In this document: piece by piece, positions 1 to 10,200 of the stretch
Numbering within the stretch: position 1 is the stretch's first letter
Layout of the letters: each line of letters begins with the position of its first letter
DNA from: Melastoma dodecandrum
Lineage: Eukaryota > Streptophyta > Magnoliopsida > Myrtales > Melastomataceae
Length of the DNA stretch: 64,000 nucleotides
Reading direction: 5' to 3'
Assembly (NCBI GenBank): GCA_029817715.1
Contig: JARUPY010000607.1
Span: 1,488,001-1,552,000, forward strand
Made by a program: the position numbers and the translations under genes
Notes under the pieces: model-generated
What the model saw: only the letters and a program-made list of their open reading frames with translations
Databases searched by the model: none
Told to the model about the DNA's origin: nothing

Positions 1-111
1 TTATTACACCTATCCTCCGAATCCTGTTGGCTTACTAACAGTGCAACGCATTTGCAGCACCTTACTTCACCTGCTATGCTATCTTCCTGAACAGTTTAAT
101 TAATTGATCAG

Positions 112-312
112 CAGGAAGATATACAAATCCTTCGGGATGCCGGTCTCATAATGCAGTCTGTTGGCGGGTGTGAGCAGGTGGTGGATCTGATCAACAGTAT
201 AACCAAGGAACTCGTGTTCGACATGCACGACACGACCGATTGCTACATAGTGCGCCAGATCAAAGACATCAACACTTTCTGCAGATCGTGGATTAGTAAA
301 TGCAGATCCTGA
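112..312 (+). CDS. C-terminal exon of an unidentified plant protein
   Basis: An open frame of about 66 codons follows a plausible 3' splice site (AG at 110-111, or CAG ending at 114) and ends at TGA 310-312. The translated stretch is acidic to mixed, with segments such as LRDAGLIMQSVGGCEQVVD and ends in ...WISKCRS. It reads like a helical domain, but I do not recognise the family. The upstream exons lie outside the window, and no start codon is needed here. The bases before it (1-111) look like intron, being pyrimidine-rich with stops in all useful frames. It could still be a chance open frame. The support is the splice site, the in-frame length and the protein-like composition. Confidence 0.4.
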   Translation, partial: QEDIQILRDAGLIMQSVGGCEQVVDLINSITKELVFDMHDTTDCYIVRQIKDINTFCRSWISKCRS

Positions 313-707
313 CCCAAAAAAAAAATGCAGATCCCTCTCATCACGTCAATTTCATCAGCATGTTGTTGTCGTCCATTTTTCCATCCCTCGGATGATTTGA
401 ACAAAACAGCACAGTAATTATCGAACTGAATACCCTTACCATTTTTGTTTCGGACATCCTGAGATCAAAGCATCATCACTCTAATGACACTGGTAACCTG
501 TATAGCAAAGGGACTATGAAGATCCAAATTACAGGAATTTCCAAGACCAAAATGAACTATTAAGATTACATTCGAAGTCCTTAAACAGAAGAAAGCTAGA
601 AGAGAAGAGTGATACAAAATAGAGAGAACCGCAGGGGTTCCATTTTGGTCCCTCTTCAGTGACCACACAGCCTATGAGAACCAATATAGCTCTCTGGAAG
701 AACATCC
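313..707. other. Convergent 3' flanks, no gene seen
   Basis: This interval lies between the stop of the + strand exon ending at 312 and the stop of the minus-strand TM9 gene at 708. It should hold both 3' UTRs. I see AT-rich sequence and a short poly-A run near 316-326, but no convincing additional coding frame. Confidence 0.6.
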
Positions 708-2678
708 TCAGTCCAGCTTTACCGACGAGAAGAGGTAGTGGACGAACCAAAAGGAAGAGAGGAACCCGACTGTGCCTGTCGCAAGCATGATCGCCAGGAC
801 CATGAACAGGGAGTAACCGAGGTAGAGTGTCGCAGAGACCGGTCCACTCAGGCTCTTGAGATCAAACACGAGGTAGTTGACTGAGTACAGGAAGATATAG
901 ATCGCCACGGAACCGGAGGCGAAGAAGGATTTCCACCACCACTTCCAGTCCTCCACACAGAGATGCATGTATGTCAGGACAAGAGAGACCTCGGCGCAAA
1001 CGACCACCAGGAGAATCAAGACGATGAATAGGAAGCCAAAGACATAGTACACACGGCCCATCCATAAGCTTGACATGATGAAGAACAGCTCAATGAAGAG
1101 GGTGCCAAATGGAAGTGTGCCCGCACCCATGACCAACAGCCAAGATGGGTACTTCTGTGGCGGAATTTCACGAGGAATCTGGTTGGTTCTGACGGGGTAT
1201 TCAATATGAGGAGCTCTTGCCCCGAGGTAGCCCCCGGCAAGAGTAAGTGGGACTGAGATACAATACCAAAGCAAGAGCAGAATAATAAACAGCGAAAACG
1301 GGATTGCTCCGGTGCTGTTATTATGCCAAAGCAGGAAATTTAGAATGGTGAGGATCGAGAAGGCAATTCCGGGAAAGAAGCAAGCAACTTTCCAGGAGAC
1401 AGACATCCACCCTCTGTGATCGCCGCGCCCAATTGTCCTCCAGAGGCGAACAGCGACATAACCTGCGGCAACACCGAGGATCATGTAGAAGAACAGCATA
1501 CCACTGATGAGGGCTCCTCGTGAAGCGGGGGACATAAATCCAAGAGCAGCAAACAGTATAGTGACAACTGCCATTCCAAGAATCTGAACACCATCGCCAA
1601 CCATTATACACAGAAGATCTGCGCTGGCCGGGGCACGGAAAACATCACCCACCACGAGTTTCCAACCTGATAATTCCTCATTCATCTGAGCCTGGGCCTC
1701 CTTGTCAAGCTCCTCATAACGGGTGAGGTCTCGGCGAACAGTCCTTAAGAAGATTACGAGGACAATACCAGCAAGGAAAACAATTACCATCAGAGAATTG
1801 AGGATGGAAAACCAGTGAACTCTGGATCCTTCCATTTTCAAGTAAGCATCCCAACGAGATGGCCACTTGATGTCACTCATCTCGAATGCAACCTCATATG
1901 TGAAAACCACCGACTGCCCCTTCTTGATAGGCATCGCGACAGTGGATGGATCACAATTAATTTGAGAAGGGTACTGCTCAAACATTTTCAAGTTCTTAAC
2001 ATCAGCATTGTGCAGAACACTGCAAGGGACTACCTCAAAACCAACAACCATATATCCAGGGGTTTCAGATCCACTGTTTCCCAGAGTTGGAATCACCTCA
2101 GCAGCCTCTCCAGTGCCCATAAGTCGAGCAACATCGTTTTCCTCATACTTATGGACAAGAACGGTGAACTTCAAATGATTGAACACATAATATACATCCT
2201 CAACCTTGACTCCCACAGGATACCCTGTCCATTGAAGGAAATAACTATCCTTTTTCGTATACCTTATGGCAGGAAGATTGTCGAGGATCAGATTGACCTG
2301 ATACATTTCGTCGATCCTTTCCTTCATGAGCTTAAAGTTATCTCCTGACAACGGATCAGTCTTACACAAGAAGATCTCCGTCTGGTTCCTCAACATCTGA
2401 AACTGGTACGGTGAGTTTTCGATTCTATCCCCCATGAGGAGCTCACCAAGGTTCTCAGCACTATCTTTGATGCCTTCAGGGGGCACACAAAAAGGAAGAC
2501 TATAATAACTGAATGGCATCTCGGTGTCGATTGAAGTGAGTGAATTCACCTTCACCGACAGAGAGTCACTAACAAAATGTTTATGGGGATAACTACCGGG
2601 GAGATAGAATCCATGTCCGGAGCTAACAACAACACTAGCAACCAAAACCCATATCTTAAACTGATCTAAGAAGCCCAT
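708..2678 (-). CDS. Transmembrane 9 superfamily (EMP70/TMN) protein, group II-like
   Basis: An uninterrupted 656-codon frame encodes an endomembrane nonaspanin. I chose the Met at 2676-2678 (MGFLDQFKIW...) because it gives a hydrophobic signal peptide followed by FYLPGSYPHK, the usual mature start of the family. The frame stays open to 2786, but a 3' splice site (TTCTGTTTCCAG) sits at about 2713, so the longer version is probably 5' UTR and intron. A luminal domain of about 280 residues (with SPYQFQMLRN and LCKTDPLSG) is followed by about nine membrane spans. The protein ends in -KLD, the KXD/E Golgi-retention signal that binds COPI in plant EMP proteins. Length matches the 640-660 residue TMN7-12 group. 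Expected role is cargo or protein sorting in the Golgi. Confidence 0.95.
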   Translation of the reverse strand: MGFLDQFKIWVLVASVVVSSGHGFYLPGSYPHKHFVSDSLSVKVNSLTSIDTEMPFSYYSLPFCVPPEGIKDSAENLGELLMGDRIENSPYQFQMLRNQTEIFLCKTDPLSGDNFKLMKERIDEMYQVNLILDNLPAIRYTKKDSYFLQWTGYPVGVKVEDVYYVFNHLKFTVLVHKYEENDVARLMGTGEAAEVIPTLGNSGSETPGYMVVGFEVVPCSVLHNADVKNLKMFEQYPSQINCDPSTVAMPIKKGQSVVFTYEVAFEMSDIKWPSRWDAYLKMEGSRVHWFSILNSLMVIVFLAGIVLVIFLRTVRRDLTRYEELDKEAQAQMNEELSGWKLVVGDVFRAPASADLLCIMVGDGVQILGMAVVTILFAALGFMSPASRGALISGMLFFYMILGVAAGYVAVRLWRTIGRGDHRGWMSVSWKVACFFPGIAFSILTILNFLLWHNNSTGAIPFSLFIILLLLWYCISVPLTLAGGYLGARAPHIEYPVRTNQIPREIPPQKYPSWLLVMGAGTLPFGTLFIELFFIMSSLWMGRVYYVFGFLFIVLILLVVVCAEVSLVLTYMHLCVEDWKWWWKSFFASGSVAIYIFLYSVNYLVFDLKSLSGPVSATLYLGYSLFMVLAIMLATGTVGFLSSFWFVHYLFSSVKLD

Positions 2679-2712
2679 CCTCACAACGGCTACACCAGAT
2701 ATGCGTCCGATC

Positions 2713-3507
2713 TGGAAACAGAACACCGAAATCAATCCCCAAACCCAATTCCAACAATCCATATGAAGTCCCGCACCCAACTCCACCCCAAAACTTACAC
2801 CATCGAAAGCACAATGAATCCGCAGTCACACCCAGTTACACCACAACAAGACAACAAATGGCAACATACATGATTCAAAAAGTCGACAATACCCCCAGCA
2901 AAGAAGAGTTTTGTTCCTAAACAACGTTGGTCCGGAAATTATTTCGTCAAATACCGTCGGAAGTTTAGAAATTCCCTGACTAAGGTAGCAAAATCGACCT
3001 TACAAAGGCCGACTTCGATAATAAAGGATACCGACAAGTCCGCCTTTGAAAGGCCGATTTTATAATCCTGAAATCGACCTTACAAAGGTCGAATTCATGT
3101 CATCCGTCCCAATCGCCTCAAGTCGGCCTTTTTTTCGTAAGACAATAAGAAAGTCGGACCTTACACTTCCTAAATTAAAAATAATAAAAAAAAGCTTTCG
3201 GTCAAATAAAATCAGGAGGAGAGGATGGGTAAGAAATTAGGGGAGGGGATGGGTAGGGCAAGGAGTCGGCTTATCGAAGCCGACCTTTGTAAGGATTTTC
3301 AAACTTCTGACGGTACTTGACGAAAAGCTCCAGCAAACAAATACCCGCCGAAATCTCGAAAGCCCATTAACGTACTCAACGCAAGTTCCAGACTTTCACC
3401 CCTCCCCTCCAATCCACCACAAATCAAAACGAGAAAAAAAAAAAGAAAATCCGTCGAAACTTCCCACTGCCGACAAACAAAAGCAAGCAGATTAGATCAA
3501 ACCGACC
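2713..3507 (-). other. Probable 5'-UTR intron of the TM9 gene
   Basis: On the minus strand a good acceptor (TTCTGTTTCCAG) ends at about 2713, 35 bases upstream of the chosen ATG. A candidate donor (TTTTTCAAG then GTCGGT) lies near 3508, after a purine/pyrimidine-biased stretch that would be the first untranslated exon (about 3510-3630). The intervening DNA carries the inverted-repeat element at 2932-3332. The donor choice is inference from sequence alone. Confidence 0.4.
2932..3332. mobile_element. MITE-like element with long imperfect terminal inverted repeats
   Basis: The left end (CCGGAAATTATTTCGTCAAA from 2932) and the reverse complement of the right end (ending at 3332) match over about 75 bp. 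Both contain TTTCGTCAA-TACCGTC-GAAGTTT, then AAATC, TTACAAAGG and GGCTTCGATAA blocks. The interior repeats short AATCGACCTTACAAAGG/CCTTTGTAAGG palindromic units several times (near 2990, 3045, 3070, 3125 and 3275). No transposase is encoded. Size and structure fit a non-autonomous DNA transposon, but a clear target-site duplication was not found, so the superfamily is open. Confidence 0.6.
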
Positions 3508-3639
3508 TTGAAAAAGGAAGAGGGAGCAGTGCACAGATTCGAGAAAGGAATCGCGCGTATCCTCAGCGCCTCCTCGTTGTCTGGGCGGGGGACGAATCGC
3601 CAGATGCTCCCATCGGGACTCTTCTACCATTCGATTCCT

Positions 3640-5240
3640 TTCCTCGTACTCCTTTGTCTTTCTCCAAACGCAAGGTTTTCTTCCCCCCCTCCAAATTTTA
3701 ACCTAATTAGACCCGTCGACGGACCGACCCAATAGGAAGGAAGCCAGGGTGAATTTACTCTTATACCCTCCTTTGACGCTTTGGATGTAAGAATAATGCA
3801 TGTGGACAAAAATGCAAGCACAAGCCAATTGTCGATTGCGACGAAAATGGGATGTGGAAAATAAACGGTCCCCCCCCCCCATTTGTTTAACCCTTTATCC
3901 CCTTTGCTTGCGATTATGGTGAAAGAAAAAAAAAAGCATTTCTTAGCCATAGCTTTTCTTGGCCAAATTGTGAGGCGTGTGGTTTAGTGTAATAAAGAGC
4001 TATTCGGGTAGATTTGACTTTTTGTGTGAAGAAAAAGTAGTTGAAGTCCTAAGCATAATGGATTTTCTCGTTTTGTTTAAAAAGAAGTGTTAACCACCTC
4101 CCTGTTTTGTAAATCTCCCCCCTCATAATTCGCCTTTTTTGCAACAACTTGATTCTCAAGACAAGGACACAACCGTCATTCTTTGGAAAACCGACCTTTT
4201 CTTTAAAGGAAAAGGCGTCGCGCCTCAAGGATCCGGCCCAGATAGGACTCGGCCCAATTCGTCTAACGAACCCAACTAAAGGTCATGAATGAGTATGGGC
4301 CCAGTTTCGGCCCATATTTGAATTTGGTCCGGGCTTTTATTTGGAGGTCGTCCTCAAAACACGCTAGCTGGTATAGAGGATCTTTGTCGCATCGGCATGC
4401 AGTGGTGCTTAATGAATATTTTGTTCCATGGACAAAAAATGACACCTCCCTTGGGGGATGAATCGTGTACGTACTCTCAACTTCGCCATTGCTTAATTCC
4501 TTGTCGTCCATCATGAACATGTCGGAGACGGGGAGAGAGCTTCGGGTTCGGACAACCTCTCAAAGTCTTTTTCTCGATTCTGGGGTTTCTGGGAAGGGAA
4601 GCAAACACACGTTACACCACGTGTTTTAGTCCGATAAGTCTGGAGAGAATCTAGTGAACACCCCCCCTCGGGGTTTAGGGTTTGATGCCACGTCGACCTT
4701 TCGTCGTCGTGTTCTTCTTAGAAATTACCACCGACTATTAAAAAAGAAGAACACGATTTTTAAATACGGTGGGTGGGACATTTAATGAAGGCCATGCAAC
4801 ATGCAGCGAATTGTGGCGGGGGTTTGGTTAGAATCGGGACAGGGGAGGGCCAGAATTAACCGCCGACAAGTTCGAATTCCATACACACACTTGGCGAAAC
4901 CTGTCTTCCTTTCGAAAGAAACTCACCCTTGGCATGACTACCACCTCCATTCGGTCCAGATTCATTGGACTCCCCCACCCCACCCCTACTAGTTTCCAAC
5001 TCAAATCAATCATTTCCATCAATTAATAACGTGGTACAAAAAAAATGAACTAAATATATCTCACCATATCATGCATTTCAAATCCAATTGTGGGGCGATG
5101 TCAATGTCATCACCACCTCACCTTTCAATTAAGTTTTTATTGACTAAAAATAGATTTCTTTCGAAATTACTTTGATGCGTTGAGTTATGATCTTTGATCC
5201 CTTGGGGGATCTTCAATTCAACAGAAATACGTCTACTTAT
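3640..5240. other. Intergenic region, no gene supported
   Basis: This spans the TM9 promoter side and the upstream region of the small gene at 5378. I see homopolymer tracts (C-run near 3870, poly-C near 5260), a GGGTTTAGGGTTT telo-box-like sequence near 4672-4684, and short open frames without recognisable protein. An 85-codon minus frame (4263-4520) is composition-plausible, but it matches no family I know and has no splice or promoter context. Confidence 0.5.
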
Positions 5241-5241
5241 C

Positions 5242-5256
5242 CTCTCCCTATAAAAA
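5242..5256 (+). promoter_or_regulatory. TATA box of the 5378 gene
   Basis: CCTATAAAAAGG lies about 125 bases before the ATG at 5378, followed by a C-run. Spacing suits a TATA box with a start near 5280 and a leader of roughly 100 nt. Confidence 0.55.
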
Positions 5257-5377
5257 GGCCCCCCCCCCCCCCCAACAAAACCCTCTTCCCTCATATTTTA
5301 TATAGCCGATTCTTTCTCGCGAAATTCCGTTCCTATCACGACCTAAGGGGTGGTGGTGCCGAGGGTGTCCTCCACCC

Positions 5378-5692
5378 ATGGCCACTGCTGCGGAGGGTCT
5401 CATCCGGTGCGTCTACGAGGGTTGCATCTCCGGCTGCGACTCCTGCATCGAGCGCCGTCCTTACCACCGTAACTGCGGGTGCGCTCTCCACAAGCCAAGG
5501 AAGGGATGCCCTCACGCCCTCCCGAGGGCCAACAACATCTCGTATCCGATCCATAGGTCTTGGAGCGAGGGTTGCCTGGCGCTGATGGCTTCCGCCAACG
5601 GTACGTCCCCGTCTCTCTCTCCTTCCTCATCACCGGCTCGGACGACGGTGGCGGCGGCGGCCATCATCAGAGAGGGCGACAAGAACCTCTAA
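5378..5692 (+). CDS. Small plant protein with RRPYHRNC-x-CALHK motif, paralog A
   Basis: A 104-codon single-exon frame begins MATAAEGLIRCVYEGCISGC. It contains the motif ERRPYHRNCGCALHK at about residues 27-41, then a His/Cys patch (CPHALP), a WSEGCLAL block at about 62-69 and a Ser/Ala-rich tail. Conserved Cys and His suggest a metal-binding or disulphide fold, but I know no biochemical function for the family. It resembles uncharacterised small plant proteins and shares the (C)xLHK end with serine-rich proteins such as the one at 50518. Two paralogs lie at 12502 and 14112. The stop is only 30 bases from the copia LTR, so its 3' UTR is probably supplied by the transposon. The start is the first ATG of the frame and follows a TATA box at suitable distance. 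Confidence 0.75.
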   Translation: MATAAEGLIRCVYEGCISGCDSCIERRPYHRNCGCALHKPRKGCPHALPRANNISYPIHRSWSEGCLALMASANGTSPSLSPSSSPARTTVAAAAIIREGDKNL

Positions 5693-5872
5693 TGCTTGTT
5701 CTTAGGATTTAGGGAGGGTTATTTTGACTATCTCATGTAATTAGAGAAGTCCGTTTACGCGTGTTTACGATCATCGAGGAAGAATAAGACAGGAAACGTG
5801 TTTGCTATTTCGTGAATAAAAAGATAAAACTAAGGCATTTTTGCTATTTCGTGAATAAAAAGATAAAACTAA

Positions 5873-7025
5873 GGCATTATTATCAATTTTATCCGGTACT
5901 ATACCTTATTTTTTCGATCTATCCCGTCGTTTAAAACGTATCGTACAGTAACCCCAACTCAAGACGTTACTTCAACGTTATCCTCAGTTAGGTCCCATCT
6001 TGACGGAGTCCGACGTGTCGCACACATAGCTATGACGGCGTTAAAAATCACCGTTAGCCGAACAAAAAATGGAAAAAGTACAAGATAGAATTGCTAATTA
6101 AGCCAAAAATATAAAAGATCCACAGAGTCCAAAATTAGATCGAGCCCCTAAACCTTTTGAGGAAAGAATGAAATAAACCCCAGCTGTCAATTTCGTATTC
6201 TTTCCCACTCTTAGAGGTTCCTTAGGATCACATCTGAGGGGGATGCCATCGGGAATGTCTATACGACGATAGTTTTCATGGGCAGTACCATTGAAATTGA
6301 TCTTCTTAGCAAGGGAGCTAAGGAAATCCTTCATAAGGACACATTCGAAAGTAGGGCCGTTAGTCACGACCACCCTGTTTGGATGGACAATAATCACTTT
6401 TTCCTTCTTGAAGAAAAAGCAGTGCTCACTGCTCCCCAGTAGGTCCCAATGAATTGAGGGTGTTGTTCACAGACGAGTTCTTTGGCAGAAGGCATTATTG
6501 CCACAGGGTAACCACTGGCGTCAACCAATTCCATGAATGCCTCGCAGGCCTTAGCAACACGGAGCGTGGGTGTGGGGTAGGGTGAGAAAGGGAAAGGTGG
6601 AGAAATTAGGTTTTTGGATCGGATTGTGGAGAAATTAGGTTTTTCGGTGATCGGATTTGGCCAGGGGTTATATTTTAACGGCGTCAGAGTCACGTGTGCG
6701 ACACGTCGGACTCTGTCAAGATGGGACCTAACGGAAGATAAAGTCGAAGTAACGTCTTAAGTTGGAGTTACTCTATGATACGTTTCAAACGACGGGATAG
6801 ATCGGAAAAATGGGGTATAGTACATGATATATTTGCTAATTTGGTGTTATATTTTAATGGCGTTAGAGTCACGTGTGCGACACATCGGACTCCGTCAAGA
6901 TGGGACCTAACGGAGGATAACGTCGAAGTAACGTCTTAAGTTGGGGTTACTGTACGATACATTTCAAATGTCGGGATAGATCGGAAAAATGGGGTATATT
7001 ACATGATATATTTGCTAATTTGGCC
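5873..7025. mobile_element. Mutator-like element (Pack-MULE) with 9-bp target duplication
   Basis: The 1,153-bp element is bounded by the exact 9-bp direct repeat TAAAACTAA (5864-5872 and 7026-7034), and it interrupts an LTR whose uninterrupted form is visible near 11500. Its ends are inverted repeats of roughly 150-180 bp (GGCATTATTATC... at left against the complement of ...TTTGGCC at right) sharing GATCTATCCCG, CGTACAGTAACCCCAACT and GGTCCCATCTTGACGGAGTC. The right repeat is present twice in tandem (about 6667-6845 and 6846-7025, period 179). A 9-bp TSD with long TIRs is the MULE signature. The interior holds pyruvate decarboxylase-like coding sequence and no transposase. Confidence 0.85.
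6206..6564 (-). pseudogene. Captured pyruvate decarboxylase fragment
   Basis: Two minus-strand blocks match plant pyruvate decarboxylase. Block one (6564-6415) reads LRVAKACEAF...MPSAKELV...HPQFIGTYWGAVSTAF. Block two (6412-6206) reads IIVHPNRVVVTNGPTFECVL...ENYRRI...PKEPLRV. In the enzyme these regions are separated by about 30 residues. Here they abut with a frame change, so an internal deletion or lost exon has occurred. The blocks lie wholly inside the MULE-like element and cover only the central part of the enzyme, so no function as a decarboxylase is possible. The family match comes from memory of the conserved protein, but the residue pattern is very specific. Confidence 0.85.
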
Positions 7026-7559
7026 TAAAACTAAAGCAGCGTAGATCTTCTTCTTATGAATCGATTTCCAGAAATGGTTTTCTTTGTGAAAAGTCATTTT
7101 TGCCCTTTAATAAATAAAAGTATGAAGGACAGGGGAAGAGATCTAGCCATAAATAGCCATAATCTGTATAACCTACGATTTTATCCATCAACAGACCATA
7201 TGATATAAGCCGTAAACTTTAGTGAGATTTCGTGCACTGTCTTATGTTACAACCTATTTTATAAAATGTACTTTGATAAAATAAAATAAAAGTTAATACA
7301 AAATATACAATTAATGGCAGCCCAAAAATTCCAACATTCTCCCACTTGGGCATCTGATACATCAATCTCTAGAAATTTCGCATTAAGGGATTCTATTACT
7401 TTGTTTCCCCTTGAGGGACAAAATAATATGTAACCTTTAGATCTTTCCGAATATCCAATGAAGAAGGTACGAACTGTTCGGGATCTGTCTTAATCTCACT
7501 TTAGCTGGACAATCCCAAACACGAAAATGATTAAGACTAGGCTTTCTCCCAGTCCACAG

Positions 7560-9595
7560 CTCAAATGGAGTCTTCTGTACAGACTTGCTGGGAACTCTAT
7601 TGAGAATGTATGCAGCTCAAGTTGCATTTATCCATCATACTCCTTACCATATCCATTAGAGTTTGGTTCCTTCGTTCTGCCACGTCATTCTGCTCAGAAG
7701 TATAAGGCATAGCAGATTGTGATACAATACCATATTCTTGAAGAAATTTAGCAAATGGCCCTATCTGCTATCCCGAGTCAGTATATTTACCATAATATTC
7801 ACCACCTCTATTTGATCTCACAATCTTAATTGTTTTCTCCAACTGATTCTCAACTTCCAACTTGAAGATCTTGAATTTCTCCAAAGCCTCTGATTTCTCC
7901 TTCATGGAAAACACATATCCGTAACGAGAGAAATCGTCTATGAAAGTGATAAAATACTTATTTATACATAAAGTAGTTTGAAGAGGTCCACAGATATATG
8001 TATGCACAATATCTAATAGATTAGTGCTACGTGTGGCTCCATTCTTTCGAGTTTTTGTCAACTTTCCTCGAATACAATCAACACAAGTTTCCATATCACT
8101 GAAATAAAGAGAAGGAAGAAAATTGTCCTTTACAAGGCGCTCCGCTCGCTTTTTAGATATGTGGCCCAAACGTTTGTGCCACAATATCGAAGACTTCTCT
8201 TTCGACAAAACTCTCTTTGGCGCTGAAGATTCAGCATATAAGGATTCAACACCATATGAAGTTATCAAATCCAATAGATAAAGTCCATTGGACAATCTAC
8301 CACTACCAACAACCTTTGAATTTAACGGTAACTGCATAGAATCATTATGAAATAAACAACTAAATCCAAATTTGTCCAACACAGGAACATAAATCAAGTT
8401 TCTCCTGAAAGTGGAAATATACAAAACGTTTTCCAAAACAAGTTCAAAGCCTGAATCTAAAGGAAGTTTAACAACTCCAATAAATTCAACGGTAGCTTCT
8501 GCGTTGTTTCCCACTTTCACTTTGTTTTCATATTCATTTGGCTTCCTTTGCCTCTGGAATCCCTGCATGGTCATAGCAATATGAACAGATGCGCCTCTAT
8601 CCACCGAGTATTCGAAGAAACATCGGCAAGGTTTGATTCAAAACAAACCAAAGCTGATAATTTACCACCCACACTCTTCTTCTTTTTCTTTTCAAGCCAA
8701 TTCTTGTATCGGTAATAATCTTTTTTCAAGTGCCCCATTTTCCCACAAAAGAAGCACTTAATGTCACCTTTGGCACTTACAGGTGCATTCTTTTGAATTG
8801 CTTTGCCATGTCTTTGTCTAACATTGGACTTCTTAAAAGTCTGAGGCCCTTGATTGTTCCGTGGCTTGAATCCTTTTTGAAATACTTTTCTTTTATGAAA
8901 CTTGGTCTTGCACCAGTTACTGCAAAAGCACTTGGCCTCATATCTTTCTTAACTTTCTCCTCCTCGGCTACACAACGAGTAATGACGTTCACTGTCCAAC
9001 TCTCTCCTTGAGTGTTAAAAGCAGTCTTGATCATTCCAAACTCAGGAGGCAGAGAACTGAGGATGCGATGAAGAATATAATTCTCCCGTAAATCTATTTT
9101 GTGGGCGCTCAGTTTGGACTGCACAAGCACCCATCTCATAATGTATTTCCTCATATTGGCGAAATCTATGTAAGCCAAAGCATTCACCATCTCTAGCAGG
9201 TGTATGAACTCCGCATTGTCAGACACCTGATATCGCTCTCCAATGGCAGTAAGAAGAACCTTCGCATTATTAGTTTCTGGCAGACCACTAAGGAAATGAT
9301 CCGGGATTGGCCTTTTCATGGCCAGCATGCACATTTTATTGGCATGTGTCCATCTCTCATAATGTTCCTTTTCCCGGACTGAGCTTGCATCGATGGGCAC
9401 TGTGGGTTCATCCATTGTGAGACCCATATCCTGATTGATGCAGCCCATAGCAAACTCAAGGTCATGCTTCCATTTCTTATAATTTGAACCACCTAAGACT
9501 TCTATGGTGGTAGCATTATTGCACATATTGAAGGAAACTGTAGAACAAAAAGTAACGCAACCATTTAGTGTTATGAGCCGGACAAAATTTATCAA
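7560..9595 (-). pseudogene. Copia gag-protease-integrase remnant
   Basis: A gag-like frame (9595-8777) has the copia gag pattern (NYKKWKHDLEFAM...LLEMVNALAY...LSSLPPEF). It is followed in another frame by a CCHC knuckle (CFFCGKMGHLKKDY, near 8755-8715) and then by a 278-codon frame (8604-7768) containing LWHKRLGHISKKR with CxxC (integrase zinc-binding region) and FITFIDDFSRYGYVF (integrase core). Remnants of the later core (SEQNDVAERRN) follow with stops, and the sequence then passes straight to the 3' LTR. Frameshifts and stops separate the parts. The reverse transcriptase and RNase H are absent. Confidence 0.8.
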
Positions 9596-10200
9596 TTAGA
9601 TCCAATAATTATGAAGAATCCTCATGGTCTGATGTCAGCTTCCCTTTGGGCAGAGAAAACACAAGCCGAGAAAACTTCCCACAAAGATCATAAATAAACA
9701 ACAGATTTGACAAGTTCATTCTCTTTGGGAAATAAATAGTCTAATCCAATGATTCAGAATTCCCACACCCGATCACGTGTCACCAAGCGTTCATGGCACA
9801 ACATGGTCAAAACTCTCTAAGCTCATAGCACTTGTTACATCAAAAGATTATGTGTGACTCTTTACTCGTGTTTGTATATATATATGTATTTCCTTCCACG
9901 AGCCTTAAACTGAAATGATTGCGTAAAAACTAATTTTAGAATATGTGCAATCATTATTTGATATTTCAAATCAATCTAGTCCCAGGTATATTGGCTTAAT
10001 ACCTAACCCACTTGGATTAGGTTGTATTCTGGGACACTTTCATATCTTAACATTTAACACTTATTCTACCCAGTTTTATTAATTTTACATCAAATTTACA
10101 AGGGCTTTCACTTATGTACAATATTTTCATTGGCTTCACAGACAAATAGGTAAGGATATTTCGTCCGGATGTTGACCTCTGGTTCCCAGGTTTCGTTACC

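Larger units (their letters stand above)
5722..7336 (-). repeat. 3' LTR of the copia element, split by a MULE-like insertion
   Basis: Parts 5722-5872 and 7026-7336 together match the other LTR at 11362-11943. The LTR starts TGTTGG (minus strand, 7336). Its far end reads ...AGTCAAAA where the other copy reads ...AGTCAACA, so the terminal CA is mutated. A 39-bp tandem duplication (5801-5839 and 5840-5878) sits immediately at the insertion point of the nested element. About 60 bases present near 11525-11590 are absent here. Confidence 0.7.

Noticed and set aside
2679..2786. Longer TM9 protein starting at 2786
   Set aside because: The extra 36 residues cross a strong 3' splice site and precede the conserved signal peptide start.
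4263..4520. 85-codon minus-strand frame with protein-like composition
   Set aside because: No recognisable family, promoter or splice context; length is within chance for this region.
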